Below, piece after piece: positions 1-5,863 of a stretch of 8,792 nucleotides of DNA. The position numbers and the translations under genes were made by a program. The stretch comes from Candidatus Iainarchaeum sp. GTDB taxonomy: Archaea; Micrarchaeota; Micrarchaeia; Anstonellales; Bilamarchaeaceae. Under the pieces are notes generated by a model. That model did no database searches and had not been told where the DNA came from. It saw nothing but the letters and a program-made list of their open reading frames with translations. Every line of letters starts with the position of its first letter. Positions within the stretch are counted from its first letter, which is position 1. The DNA lies in NCBI GenBank assembly GCA_028714395.1, contig JAQTMJ010000018.1, positions 1 to 8,792 of the forward strand, given 5' to 3'.

Positions 1-417
1 GGTGAACCCGCTGAACTGGAATTTTGAAAGAATGTCCAGGAGCTGCTGGGATTTTTCCATGTAATTCTTCCTGAGGCGGGTGCTTTCCTTGTCCTCCCAT
101 TTGCGCCCCTGCTTCATTATGGGAAGCAGCTTCACTTCCATCTGCTTCTCGAATTTCGGGTTGAGCTCGGAAAGCATCATCAGCTTTTCCAGGTCCTTCT
201 GGCCTATGTATTCGCGCTCCCCGAAATCCTTGCCTATGGCCCTGGCAACAATTCCCTTGTACTGCACGTCCTGGAGCAGCTCGTCCGCGGTCCTTGAGAA
301 ATCCGGCTTCAGCAGCTCTCCATCCTTCTTGAGCGCGCTCAGGTCCTTCTTCTTCCTCTCGAACAGCTGCTCCTCCAGCAATTCATCTTTGATTGGGGAT
401 AGGGCAAACTTCGCCAT
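1..417 (-). CDS. Unrecognised charged helical protein, C-terminal part outside window
   Basis: An open frame of 139 codons runs from an ATG at 415-417 to the left edge without a stop, so only the N-terminal part is present. It begins MAKFALSPIKDELLEEQ and is rich in Lys, Glu, Asp and Leu. It has no hydrophobic segment and no signal peptide, so it is probably cytoplasmic and largely alpha-helical. It starts 22 bases after the stop of the ScpB-like gene, on the same strand, and is probably co-transcribed with it. There is no strong ribosome binding site; GGAAG lies shortly before the start. Position next to scpB would suggest ScpA (kleisin), but the ScpA N-terminal signature (a G-P-L-D-L-L-type motif) is not seen. 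I do not recognise the family. That the frame is real is supported by its codon bias and the operon spacing; function is unknown. Confidence 0.7.
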   Translation of the reverse strand, partial: MAKFALSPIKDELLEEQLFERKKKDLSALKKDGELLKPDFSRTADELLQDVQYKGIVARAIGKDFGEREYIGQKDLEKLMMLSELNPKFEKQMEVKLLPIMKQGRKWEDKESTRLRKNYMEKSQQLLDILSKFQFSGFT

Positions 418-439
418 GGGGCATCTTCCAGAAAAAGCT

Positions 440-946
440 TTATAAGCTCTCCCCAGGCTTCGCTTCGAGCTGGGTCTGGCCGCTGCTCTGTATAGTCCTG
501 AAGTACTGCCTGAACTTGTCCGTCAGGAACAGGCGCTTGCTCCTCCCGGCCTTCACCTGCCTCAGGAATCCGCTCTGCACCAGCTCGTGCACATCCTGGT
601 ATATGGCAGAGCCTATGCGGTGCGCCACATCGCTCTTCAGAATCCCGTCGTGCTTCGCAACGTACGCGAGTGTGCGCATGGCGCTCCCGCTTACCTCGGC
701 CTGCTGCGCGAAACCCTTCACGCGCTCGGCGTAAACGTCCTTCACGCGCATGAGCCACTTTCCCTCCATCTCCACAATTTCAACGGCGCTCCCCCTTTCC
801 TCGTACTCCTTTTTGAGTTCCTCCACCATGGAGCGCACGAAGCCCGGCGCAGCTATGCCCGTGAGCTTTCCCAGCTCCTCCATTCCCATGCTCCGCGCGG
901 ATATGAAGAGCGCGCTTTCAATTACCCTTTTTTTGTCCTCGTCCAT
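440..946 (-). CDS. scpB: ScpB-like segregation and condensation protein
   Basis: The 168-residue protein matches the ScpB pattern of two tandem winged-helix domains. The first covers about residues 4-75 and opens with the typical helix RVIESALFISARSM, followed by a short helix-turn-helix (MEELGKLTGI). The second covers about 85-145 and contains GSAMRTLAYVAKHDGI, the turn around SDVAHRIGSAIYQDVHEL and the wing GFLRQVKAGRSKRLFLT. ScpB dimers bind the kleisin ScpA and the SMC ATPase and so act in chromosome organisation and segregation; this is family knowledge. The length is near the usual 170-200. The ATG at 944-946 is chosen because the ScpB N-terminal helix begins directly after it. It overlaps the end of the upstream kinase gene by 29 bases, which points to coupled translation. 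The tail after residue 150 is polar and probably disordered. Confidence 0.82.
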   Translation of the reverse strand: MDEDKKRVIESALFISARSMGMEELGKLTGIAAPGFVRSMVEELKKEYEERGSAVEIVEMEGKWLMRVKDVYAERVKGFAQQAEVSGSAMRTLAYVAKHDGILKSDVAHRIGSAIYQDVHELVQSGFLRQVKAGRSKRLFLTDKFRQYFRTIQSSGQTQLEAKPGESL

Positions 947-1493
947 TTTCCAGACCCAGATGCTTGATTAGGTGCGCTGTATAATTAACCTTTTCTCCGT
1001 GCGTGCGCTTCCCGCCCACAAATTCCATCATCTTTCTTGCGGTTTTCGCCGCAGTTGAATCCCTGGTTTCCAATTGGACTATTTTAGCTTCCGAGTAATT
1101 GGTCTCGGATTTCTGGAGGCAGTAATCAAGCATTTCCGCAAGCAGGTTTTCCTCAACTTTGCCCTCAGGGTAGCCGCGCCCGCGGAGCCTCTTCTCCAGC
1201 GCATCCGGCCCGCACCTGAGCACGAACACCCAATCAGCGGGAAGCTTCACCTCGCAGGCAAGGTGGCCCTCCACTATCACGTTTGTGCGTCTTCTGCATT
1301 CCACCCTGAGCATGCGCCCGAGCTTCCGTATATCCACCAGTTCGCTCTCCATTCTCTTATCAAATTTCCCCCCGAGCCCCCTCACCCTTACAAAGTCCCT
1401 GATGTGCAGCACATCCATCCCGAGAATTTTCCCGAGTTTCACTGAAGAGGTGGTCTTCCCTGTGCACGGGCTTCCGGTAACAACGATGAGCAT
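918..1493 (-). CDS. AK6/Fap7-like nucleotide kinase
   Basis: The 191-residue protein begins with a P-loop, GSPCTGKTT, at residues 7-15. An HIRDF segment follows at 30-34, and a Walker-B-like stretch, NVIVEGHLACE, at 71-81. The lid/motif region RGYPEGKVEENLLAEMLD at 106-123 is characteristic of the AK6/Fap7 (human CINAP) branch of adenylate kinases rather than of ordinary Adk. In eukaryotes and archaea this family has NMP kinase/ATPase activity and helps late maturation of the small ribosomal subunit through contact with uS11. Applying that role here is inference from the family. The start ATG at 1491-1493 is firm: a perfect AGGAGG lies 7 bases upstream inside the end of the padR-like gene, whose TAG ends one base before the ATG. 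A Lys/Gly-rich tail of about 25 residues follows the kinase core and overlaps the start of scpB. Confidence 0.83.
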   Translation of the reverse strand: MLIVVTGSPCTGKTTSSVKLGKILGMDVLHIRDFVRVRGLGGKFDKRMESELVDIRKLGRMLRVECRRRTNVIVEGHLACEVKLPADWVFVLRCGPDALEKRLRGRGYPEGKVEENLLAEMLDYCLQKSETNYSEAKIVQLETRDSTAAKTARKMMEFVGGKRTHGEKVNYTAHLIKHLGLENGRGQKKGN

Positions 1494-1494
1494 G

Positions 1495-1818
1495 CTAAAG
1501 CCTCCTGGAAAGCGCCGCGAGGTATTTCTTCCCGCGCCTTAGCGTATCCGCCCCCTTCCTGGTGAGATGATAATATTTTCTCCTCTCCTCGAACGCGGAG
1601 CCTATGAGCCCTTCGGCCTCGAGCTTGTAGAGCACCACGTAAACCATCACCCTGTTCGGCCTGAACCGGAACTCTTTTTCCATGCTCTCCGGAAGCGCGT
1701 ATGCGTACACTTTCCCTGCCTTCATGAGCGAAAGCATGTGCAGCCAGAGGTTGCCCGTGGTCAGCGAATCCCTGAGCCGCCTGAGCGGCTTGGTTTCCTT
1801 TGCCTCAACGTCGTTCAT
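1495..1818 (-). CDS. PadR-like winged-helix transcriptional regulator
   Basis: The 107-residue protein is a small single-domain winged helix. Residues 20-45 (TTGNLWLHMLSLMKAGKVYAY and following) are the PadR-type first helix and turn. Residues 55-72, NRVMVYVVLYKLEAEGLI, form the recognition helix. Residues 73-86 form the wing, including FEERRKYYHLT, followed by RKGADTL and the closing helix. The long PadR C-terminal dimerisation helix is short here, so it belongs to the small PadR subtype. Such proteins are usually local repressors, often of a divergent gene. Here the divergent neighbour is the membrane-protein operon starting at 1869, and the two start codons share one promoter region of 50 bases. 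This suggests, but does not show, that it controls both itself and that operon. It is first in the minus-strand gene run. No signal-binding domain is visible. Confidence 0.8.
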   Translation of the reverse strand: MNDVEAKETKPLRRLRDSLTTGNLWLHMLSLMKAGKVYAYALPESMEKEFRFRPNRVMVYVVLYKLEAEGLIGSAFEERRKYYHLTRKGADTLRRGKKYLAALSRRL

Positions 1819-1839
1819 GCAAATATCTTGGGCGTCAGC

Positions 1840-1851
1840 AATATAAATATT
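1840..1851. promoter_or_regulatory. Shared bidirectional TATA element
   Basis: The sequence AATATAAATATT is almost palindromic, with five paired bases on each side of a central AA. Read on the plus strand it contains TATAAATA (1842-1849), centred about 24 bases before the ATG at 1869. On the minus strand it contains TTTATATT (1847-1840), centred about 26 bases before the ATG at 1818. Archaeal TATA boxes sit about 26 bases before the transcription start, so both mRNAs would begin at or next to their start codons and be leaderless. That fits the lack of a good Shine-Dalgarno site before either gene. On the minus strand the bases before the box are purine-rich (AAGAAGAGA), like a BRE (TFB recognition element). 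Confidence 0.65.
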
Positions 1852-1866
1852 CTCTTCTTATAGAGA
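1851..1866. promoter_or_regulatory. Short inverted repeat, possible operator
   Basis: TCTCT at 1851-1855 and AGAGA at 1862-1866 form a dyad with 5-base arms and a 6-base spacer. It lies between the TATA element and the start codon of gene A, where a bound repressor would block transcription. A binding site for the adjacent PadR-like protein is conceivable. It does not match the ATGT-N8-ACAT pattern known for some bacterial PadR proteins, and a 5-base arm can arise by chance. Confidence 0.25.
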
Positions 1867-1868
1867 GC

Positions 1869-3074
1869 ATGCGCCTCGGGGTCCTCCTATTGCTTCTGCT
1901 ACCGCTGAGTTTTGCGGCAGGGGAGTACGCAATAGTCCCTGTGGCCGCGATGTTCACCGTTTTCATAATCGCGCTTTCCCACATGCTCTCCCAGCCCCTG
2001 CACAACCCCCAGCTCGAGGCCTGGGCCAAGAACGAGTGGAAGGAGCTCATAATAGCCGCGCTCACAGTGGGGCTGGTATACTCGGCAGTGAGCATATACG
2101 GGAACACCATCCTAGGGCTCACCACCGGCTACCCGGACAGCACCTCGCTGATGAGCGGCGTGGAAACAAGTTTTACTGGCTTCCAGAGTTCGCTCATGAA
2201 TGATTATGCGGACACCATACGCGTCGCCCAGCGCCTCGGGATGCTTACTTCATACTCGTACAGCATGAGCGGCGGGTTCATAATGTATTTCGCGCAGGTG
2301 AATGGCCCCTACGTGGGCATAAGCGGGCTCATGCAGTCGCTTTCCGTGCTCGCGTCCAACATCTCCACAGGTATACTGGTCTACGAGGCCATGATACTTT
2401 TCATGCATTTCCTGTTCAACGTTTCCATCCAGGCCATACTGCCCATAGGCTTCGCGCTCCGCTTCATACCCTTCACAAGGAAGATAGGCGGGACTCTTCT
2501 TGGCCTTGCCATAGCCGGCATATTCGCCTACCCGTTCGCCATGGCGCTCACGGCCGGCATACACGACAACGTGAACGTGCAGCATTCCCTGATAACAGCA
2601 GATGATTTAGAAAAGCTGTCGCTCCATCTCCCCTCGTTCCTCACCAGCCTGTGCACCAACGATTTCATCCGCATCTTCACTTCGCTGAGCGAGTGGGGGT
2701 GGTGGGCGATAATCTGCAGCGTGTTCTGCCTGAGCCATCTGGCGGCCTACTGGGCGTGCTTCGCACCCATAGTGGGCACCTGCTGGGTGGGCATTTCCTA
2801 CAATTTCTACCAGGCCACCCAGATGGCGCTCATGCTCGCCTCTTCAAGCGCCATGGTGGCGGCATCCCAGGGAATGCAGAACGCCATAGGGGCAAATGCA
2901 GGCGTGATCCATGATATAGTGATGAACCACCTCATAATACCGGTGAGCAGCGCGTCCGCGCTTCCCACGATGGAAGCCGTGTTCGTGGGCGGAATCACAA
3001 TCCTTGTGGCAAGGAGCCTTTCCGGGGCCCTTGGCGGGGAGCTTGCCATAGCAGGCCTGGAGCGATTGATATGA
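1869..3074 (+). CDS. Gene A: polytopic membrane protein of the tandem paralogous family
   Basis: The 401-residue protein starts with a signal peptide (MRLGVLLLLLLPLSFAAGEY, likely cleaved after SFA). TM1 is at about 22-40. The cytoplasmic loop has NPQLEAWAKNEW at 46-57. TM2 is at about 60-82. An external region follows to about 165, then TM3 (about 168-196), the cytoplasmic motif RFIPFTRKIGGTL at 198-210, TM4 (206-228), an external/hydrophobic region, and a last TM (about 366-385). The C terminus is LGGELAIAGLERLI. The frame is open from 1800, but the ATG at 1869 is chosen because it begins the signal peptide and lies at leaderless distance from the TATA box. Residues 262-316 hold five cysteines and several Trp/Tyr in a strongly hydrophobic stretch that may dip into the membrane. 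The loop motifs recur in genes B, C and D. Function is unknown; a VirB6/TrbL/CedA-type channel subunit is a hypothesis. Confidence 0.78.
   Translation: MRLGVLLLLLLPLSFAAGEYAIVPVAAMFTVFIIALSHMLSQPLHNPQLEAWAKNEWKELIIAALTVGLVYSAVSIYGNTILGLTTGYPDSTSLMSGVETSFTGFQSSLMNDYADTIRVAQRLGMLTSYSYSMSGGFIMYFAQVNGPYVGISGLMQSLSVLASNISTGILVYEAMILFMHFLFNVSIQAILPIGFALRFIPFTRKIGGTLLGLAIAGIFAYPFAMALTAGIHDNVNVQHSLITADDLEKLSLHLPSFLTSLCTNDFIRIFTSLSEWGWWAIICSVFCLSHLAAYWACFAPIVGTCWVGISYNFYQATQMALMLASSSAMVAASQGMQNAIGANAGVIHDIVMNHLIIPVSSASALPTMEAVFVGGITILVARSLSGALGGELAIAGLERLI
3059..3062 (+). promoter_or_regulatory. Shine-Dalgarno site of gene B
   Basis: GGAG lies 8 bases before the ATG at 3071, inside the last codons of gene A. 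With the ATGA stop/start overlap (3071-3074) it indicates translational coupling of A and B. Confidence 0.6.
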
Positions 3075-5863
3075 GAAAACCAGCAGCCCTTCTGTTCATA
3101 TTTTTCATCGCGCTTGCCAGCGCGGTCCCGGTGGTGGAATGGAACAAGACATTCGGGGCGATGTATGCCGATGTCGGTTACTCGGTCCAGCAGACCTCAG
3201 ACGGCGGCTACATAATGGTGGGCACCGCCTGGTCCGCCCAGGAGAGCTGGCTCATCAAGACTGATGGGAACGGGGAACTCCAATGGGAGAAGAAGATAAC
3301 AGAAGCGGCCAGCCTGAGGGCAGTCAACCTGTTTTCTGTCCAGCAAACCTCTGACGGCGGTTACATCCTGGCCGGAGCCGGAGTTCCCAGTTGCAACGCC
3401 TGCGACTTCCTGTTGCTGCTCATTAAAACCGACAGCAGCGGGAATTCGGAATGGGAAAAGCAATTCATAGACAAGGATTGGGAACGCGGGGATGGCGCAG
3501 TATCAGTCCACCAGACGAGCGACGGCGGCTATATCATAGGCGGAATGCAATACACATCTGACCGGGACGGCTGGGTGATAAAAACGAATTCCAGCGGCGG
3601 TATGGAATGGAACATGTCGCTTTCCTGGCCCGCTCCACGCACTAACGGGAGAAGAACAGTCCAGTACGTCAACCAGATCCAGGATGATTACATAGCGGCA
3701 GGCCAATGCTGGGCAGGATATTATGCAGATTATGGTTCCTGCCTCATAAAATATAACTCCTCGGGTTCTCAATTGTGGAAAAAAATATATAGCACCAATC
3801 CGGCATCGCTTGGAATCGCCTTCTCAGCATATCCAATACCAAATGGCTATATGGTTCTAGAAAAGTTAGTTACCGGCAGCGCGTACGAATCCCCTATCCG
3901 GCTCATAAAAACGAATGCGGATGGGGAAGCGCTGCAAACCACGGCTTTCGACGGCGCCCGTTCAGTATGGTACGCGCCTGGATTCAGCACCCCCCTGGGC
4001 CCATCGTCCGCCCCCACTTCCGACGGCGGATACATAATTGCGGACGGCACGCCAATCAACGATGCCAAGGGAGGCGACGTGCTGCTCATAAAAACCGATT
4101 CGCAGGGGACAATGGAATGGAACGCGACCTTCGGCGGGCCCATGGAAGATGTCGCGCACTCGGTCCAGCAGACCTCTGACGGCGGCTATATCGTGGCAGG
4201 AGCCACAACGCCCGAGGACTCAGGCTTTTCGGACATGTGGCTGGTGAAAATAAAAATCGTGGACAACGCGAGCATAACAATAGAAAGCCCGCTTGAAGGA
4301 GAATTATATGGGAACGTTTTCATAGATTTGAACTACACAGTTGTGAACCTCACATCTGCGCAGGTGGAGGGATGCGCCTACAGTGTGGATGACTCCCAAC
4401 CTCCGGCTCCGGACAAGTACGATCCGTTCTGCCTCAACTACAGCCTGAGCGCCCAAGTTCTTGGAGAAGGCAGCCACAGGGTCTATGTTTTCGCCAAGGA
4501 CAGCGCGGGAGGGGTAAGCGAGGCCAACGTTTCCTTCTTAATAGACCTCACGCCGCCGAATGTCACCATATTCGACCCAAAAGGCGGATACACCCAGGCC
4601 TCCGCACTTCTGGAGTATGACGCCCACGACGCGCTCACCGGCGTGACGTGCAAATACACGCTTGACGGCGGCACGCAGTTCCACGACCTTCCCGGATGCC
4701 GGGACCTGGTGATAAGCGTGGCGCCCGGGATAGGCTCGCACACTGTGGCCGTATACGCATGGGACGAAGTGGGCAACATGGGCGCTGCGTCGAGCAATTT
4801 CAACGTTGACACCACCACCCCGCTGCCCCCGACCCAGGTGGGCATCGGGGAATGCGCCTCGGATTCGGTGCGCAGAATGATAGACGACGGCGCCGGCGGG
4901 CTGATTGCGCTGGTTATTTTCACCACGATAGTTGCGCTTGGGCTCATATACATGGTCGCCTATGCCCTGAACAGGCAGGAATACATACTCCTGGTGAAGG
5001 ACGAATTGTTCCACCTGGGCGTTTCCATAGCAATCCTGATAGCGTTCGGCATGATAATGAGCGTGAGCTGCGCGCTGGTCGGGGACGCGTTCAATTTCGC
5101 CTACCACAACATAAACAAGGGCTCCCTCACAGACCCCTGCTATGGCCAGGGCACCACGGTCCAATCCGTTTCGGTGTGCTACATGCACAGCATGGAGGAG
5201 GACGCGAAGGAAATCATAAACACGTACACGAAAGCGAACATAGACCTGCAGCTCAAGGCCTCGGGCTACGTGAGCTACTACGGACTTCTTTCAGGCACCA
5301 CGTTCGCGCCCAAGGCGTACATGCGCTCCCAGGCCGCGTTCATAGACAACGTGAACAACATATTCGTGATACCTGCCTACGTGAGCATATACGCCCAGGA
5401 CGTGTTCATGCGCTATTTCGTGGGCTATGCCACCAGGGACGAGGCGGGCAACATCACAAATCCGTCCGCAATCCTCGGTCTGCTCCTGCCCGGGGCGTTC
5501 GTGCTCCGATTTTTCCCGCCCACGCGCCAGGTAGGGAACATGCTCATCGCGTTTTCCGTGGGCATTTACCTGATAATCCCGGTGTTCATAGCCCTGAACG
5601 CGATAATGTACCAGTACACTTTCACGCCCCAGGACTGCAGCACCATCCCACTGTATAGGGACGTGATAGCCGATCCGATTTCCATATGGGGCGGCTCGGC
5701 CGTAACCGGCAGTGCCGACCAGGCCCTGCTCTGCGATAGTTCCGCAAGCCTGCTCGCGGTCGCAAGGCTCTACCCGCAGGCATTCCTGCTGCCCAATATC
5801 ATCATAGTGGTATTTATTGCTTTCATGACATCGGTAAACAAGGCTCTCAAGGTGCTCGGATGA
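3071..5863 (+). CDS. Gene B: beta-propeller and Ig-like ectodomain fused to the family membrane core
   Basis: The protein has 930 residues. A signal peptide (1-18, ending ALASA) leads into seven propeller blades (about 21-396) with the recurring pattern QQTSDGGYI...WLIKTDSxGxxEW. Two Ig-like beta-sandwich domains follow (about 400-492 and 494-580), each with one pair of cysteines (435/454 and 527/543). The membrane core comes next: TM1 (609-631), cytoplasmic NRQEYILLVKDEL (634-646), TM2 (648-670), an external loop with C690 and C703, TM3 (797-813), cytoplasmic RFFPPTRQVGNML (813-825), TM4 (825-845), an external loop with C856 and C888, and TM5 (904-922). The ectodomain has about a dozen N-x-S/T glycosylation sequons, as expected for an archaeal surface protein. 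The start overlaps the stop of gene A by four bases (ATGA). Its membrane core resembles gene D most. The propeller and Ig domains suggest binding to a partner, glycan or cell surface; the ligand is unknown. Confidence 0.82.
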   Translation: MRKPAALLFIFFIALASAVPVVEWNKTFGAMYADVGYSVQQTSDGGYIMVGTAWSAQESWLIKTDGNGELQWEKKITEAASLRAVNLFSVQQTSDGGYILAGAGVPSCNACDFLLLLIKTDSSGNSEWEKQFIDKDWERGDGAVSVHQTSDGGYIIGGMQYTSDRDGWVIKTNSSGGMEWNMSLSWPAPRTNGRRTVQYVNQIQDDYIAAGQCWAGYYADYGSCLIKYNSSGSQLWKKIYSTNPASLGIAFSAYPIPNGYMVLEKLVTGSAYESPIRLIKTNADGEALQTTAFDGARSVWYAPGFSTPLGPSSAPTSDGGYIIADGTPINDAKGGDVLLIKTDSQGTMEWNATFGGPMEDVAHSVQQTSDGGYIVAGATTPEDSGFSDMWLVKIKIVDNASITIESPLEGELYGNVFIDLNYTVVNLTSAQVEGCAYSVDDSQPPAPDKYDPFCLNYSLSAQVLGEGSHRVYVFAKDSAGGVSEANVSFLIDLTPPNVTIFDPKGGYTQASALLEYDAHDALTGVTCKYTLDGGTQFHDLPGCRDLVISVAPGIGSHTVAVYAWDEVGNMGAASSNFNVDTTTPLPPTQVGIGECASDSVRRMIDDGAGGLIALVIFTTIVALGLIYMVAYALNRQEYILLVKDELFHLGVSIAILIAFGMIMSVSCALVGDAFNFAYHNINKGSLTDPCYGQGTTVQSVSVCYMHSMEEDAKEIINTYTKANIDLQLKASGYVSYYGLLSGTTFAPKAYMRSQAAFIDNVNNIFVIPAYVSIYAQDVFMRYFVGYATRDEAGNITNPSAILGLLLPGAFVLRFFPPTRQVGNMLIAFSVGIYLIIPVFIALNAIMYQYTFTPQDCSTIPLYRDVIADPISIWGGSAVTGSADQALLCDSSASLLAVARLYPQAFLLPNIIIVVFIAFMTSVNKALKVLG
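3131..4258 (+). repeat. Seven propeller blade repeats within gene B
   Basis: Seven repeats begin near residues 38, 89, 145, 199, 253, 313 and 364, spaced 51-60 residues apart. Blades 1, 2, 3, 6 and 7 keep TSDGGYI, and most keep the L-I-K-T strand and an E-W turn. Blades 4 and 5 are degenerate: TSDGGYI becomes IQDDYIA and IPNGYMV. Blade 7 lacks its own final E-W strand, and the mature N terminus supplies one (VEWNKTFG, 22-29). That is the usual ring-closing arrangement of a complete seven-bladed propeller. Confidence 0.75.
5849..5854 (+). promoter_or_regulatory. Shine-Dalgarno site of gene C
   Basis: AAGGTG lies 5 bases before the ATG at 5860, inside the codons for the K-V-L end of gene B. 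The start of C overlaps the stop of B as ATGA (5860-5863). Confidence 0.5.

Noticed and set aside
1..417. Assigning the left-edge gene as scpA
   Set aside because: Only position supports it; the visible N-terminal 139 residues do not show ScpA features.
80..445. Plus-strand frame of 121 codons opposite the left-edge gene
   Set aside because: Ser/Phe-rich low-complexity translation, the typical antisense image of a Lys/Glu/Leu-rich coding strand.
339..758. Minus-strand frame of 139 codons overlapping the scpB-like gene
   Set aside because: Arg/Ala/Gly-rich translation without motifs, in another frame of a recognisable gene.
1800..1868. Upstream in-frame extension of gene A by 23 codons
   Set aside because: It would place a polar stretch before the signal peptide, overlap the padR-like start and run through the TATA element. 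The ATG at 1869 fits signal peptide and promoter spacing.
4538..5188. Minus-strand frame of 216 codons opposite gene B
   Set aside because: Antisense to the Ig-like and TM parts of gene B, with no domain or ribosome binding site of note.
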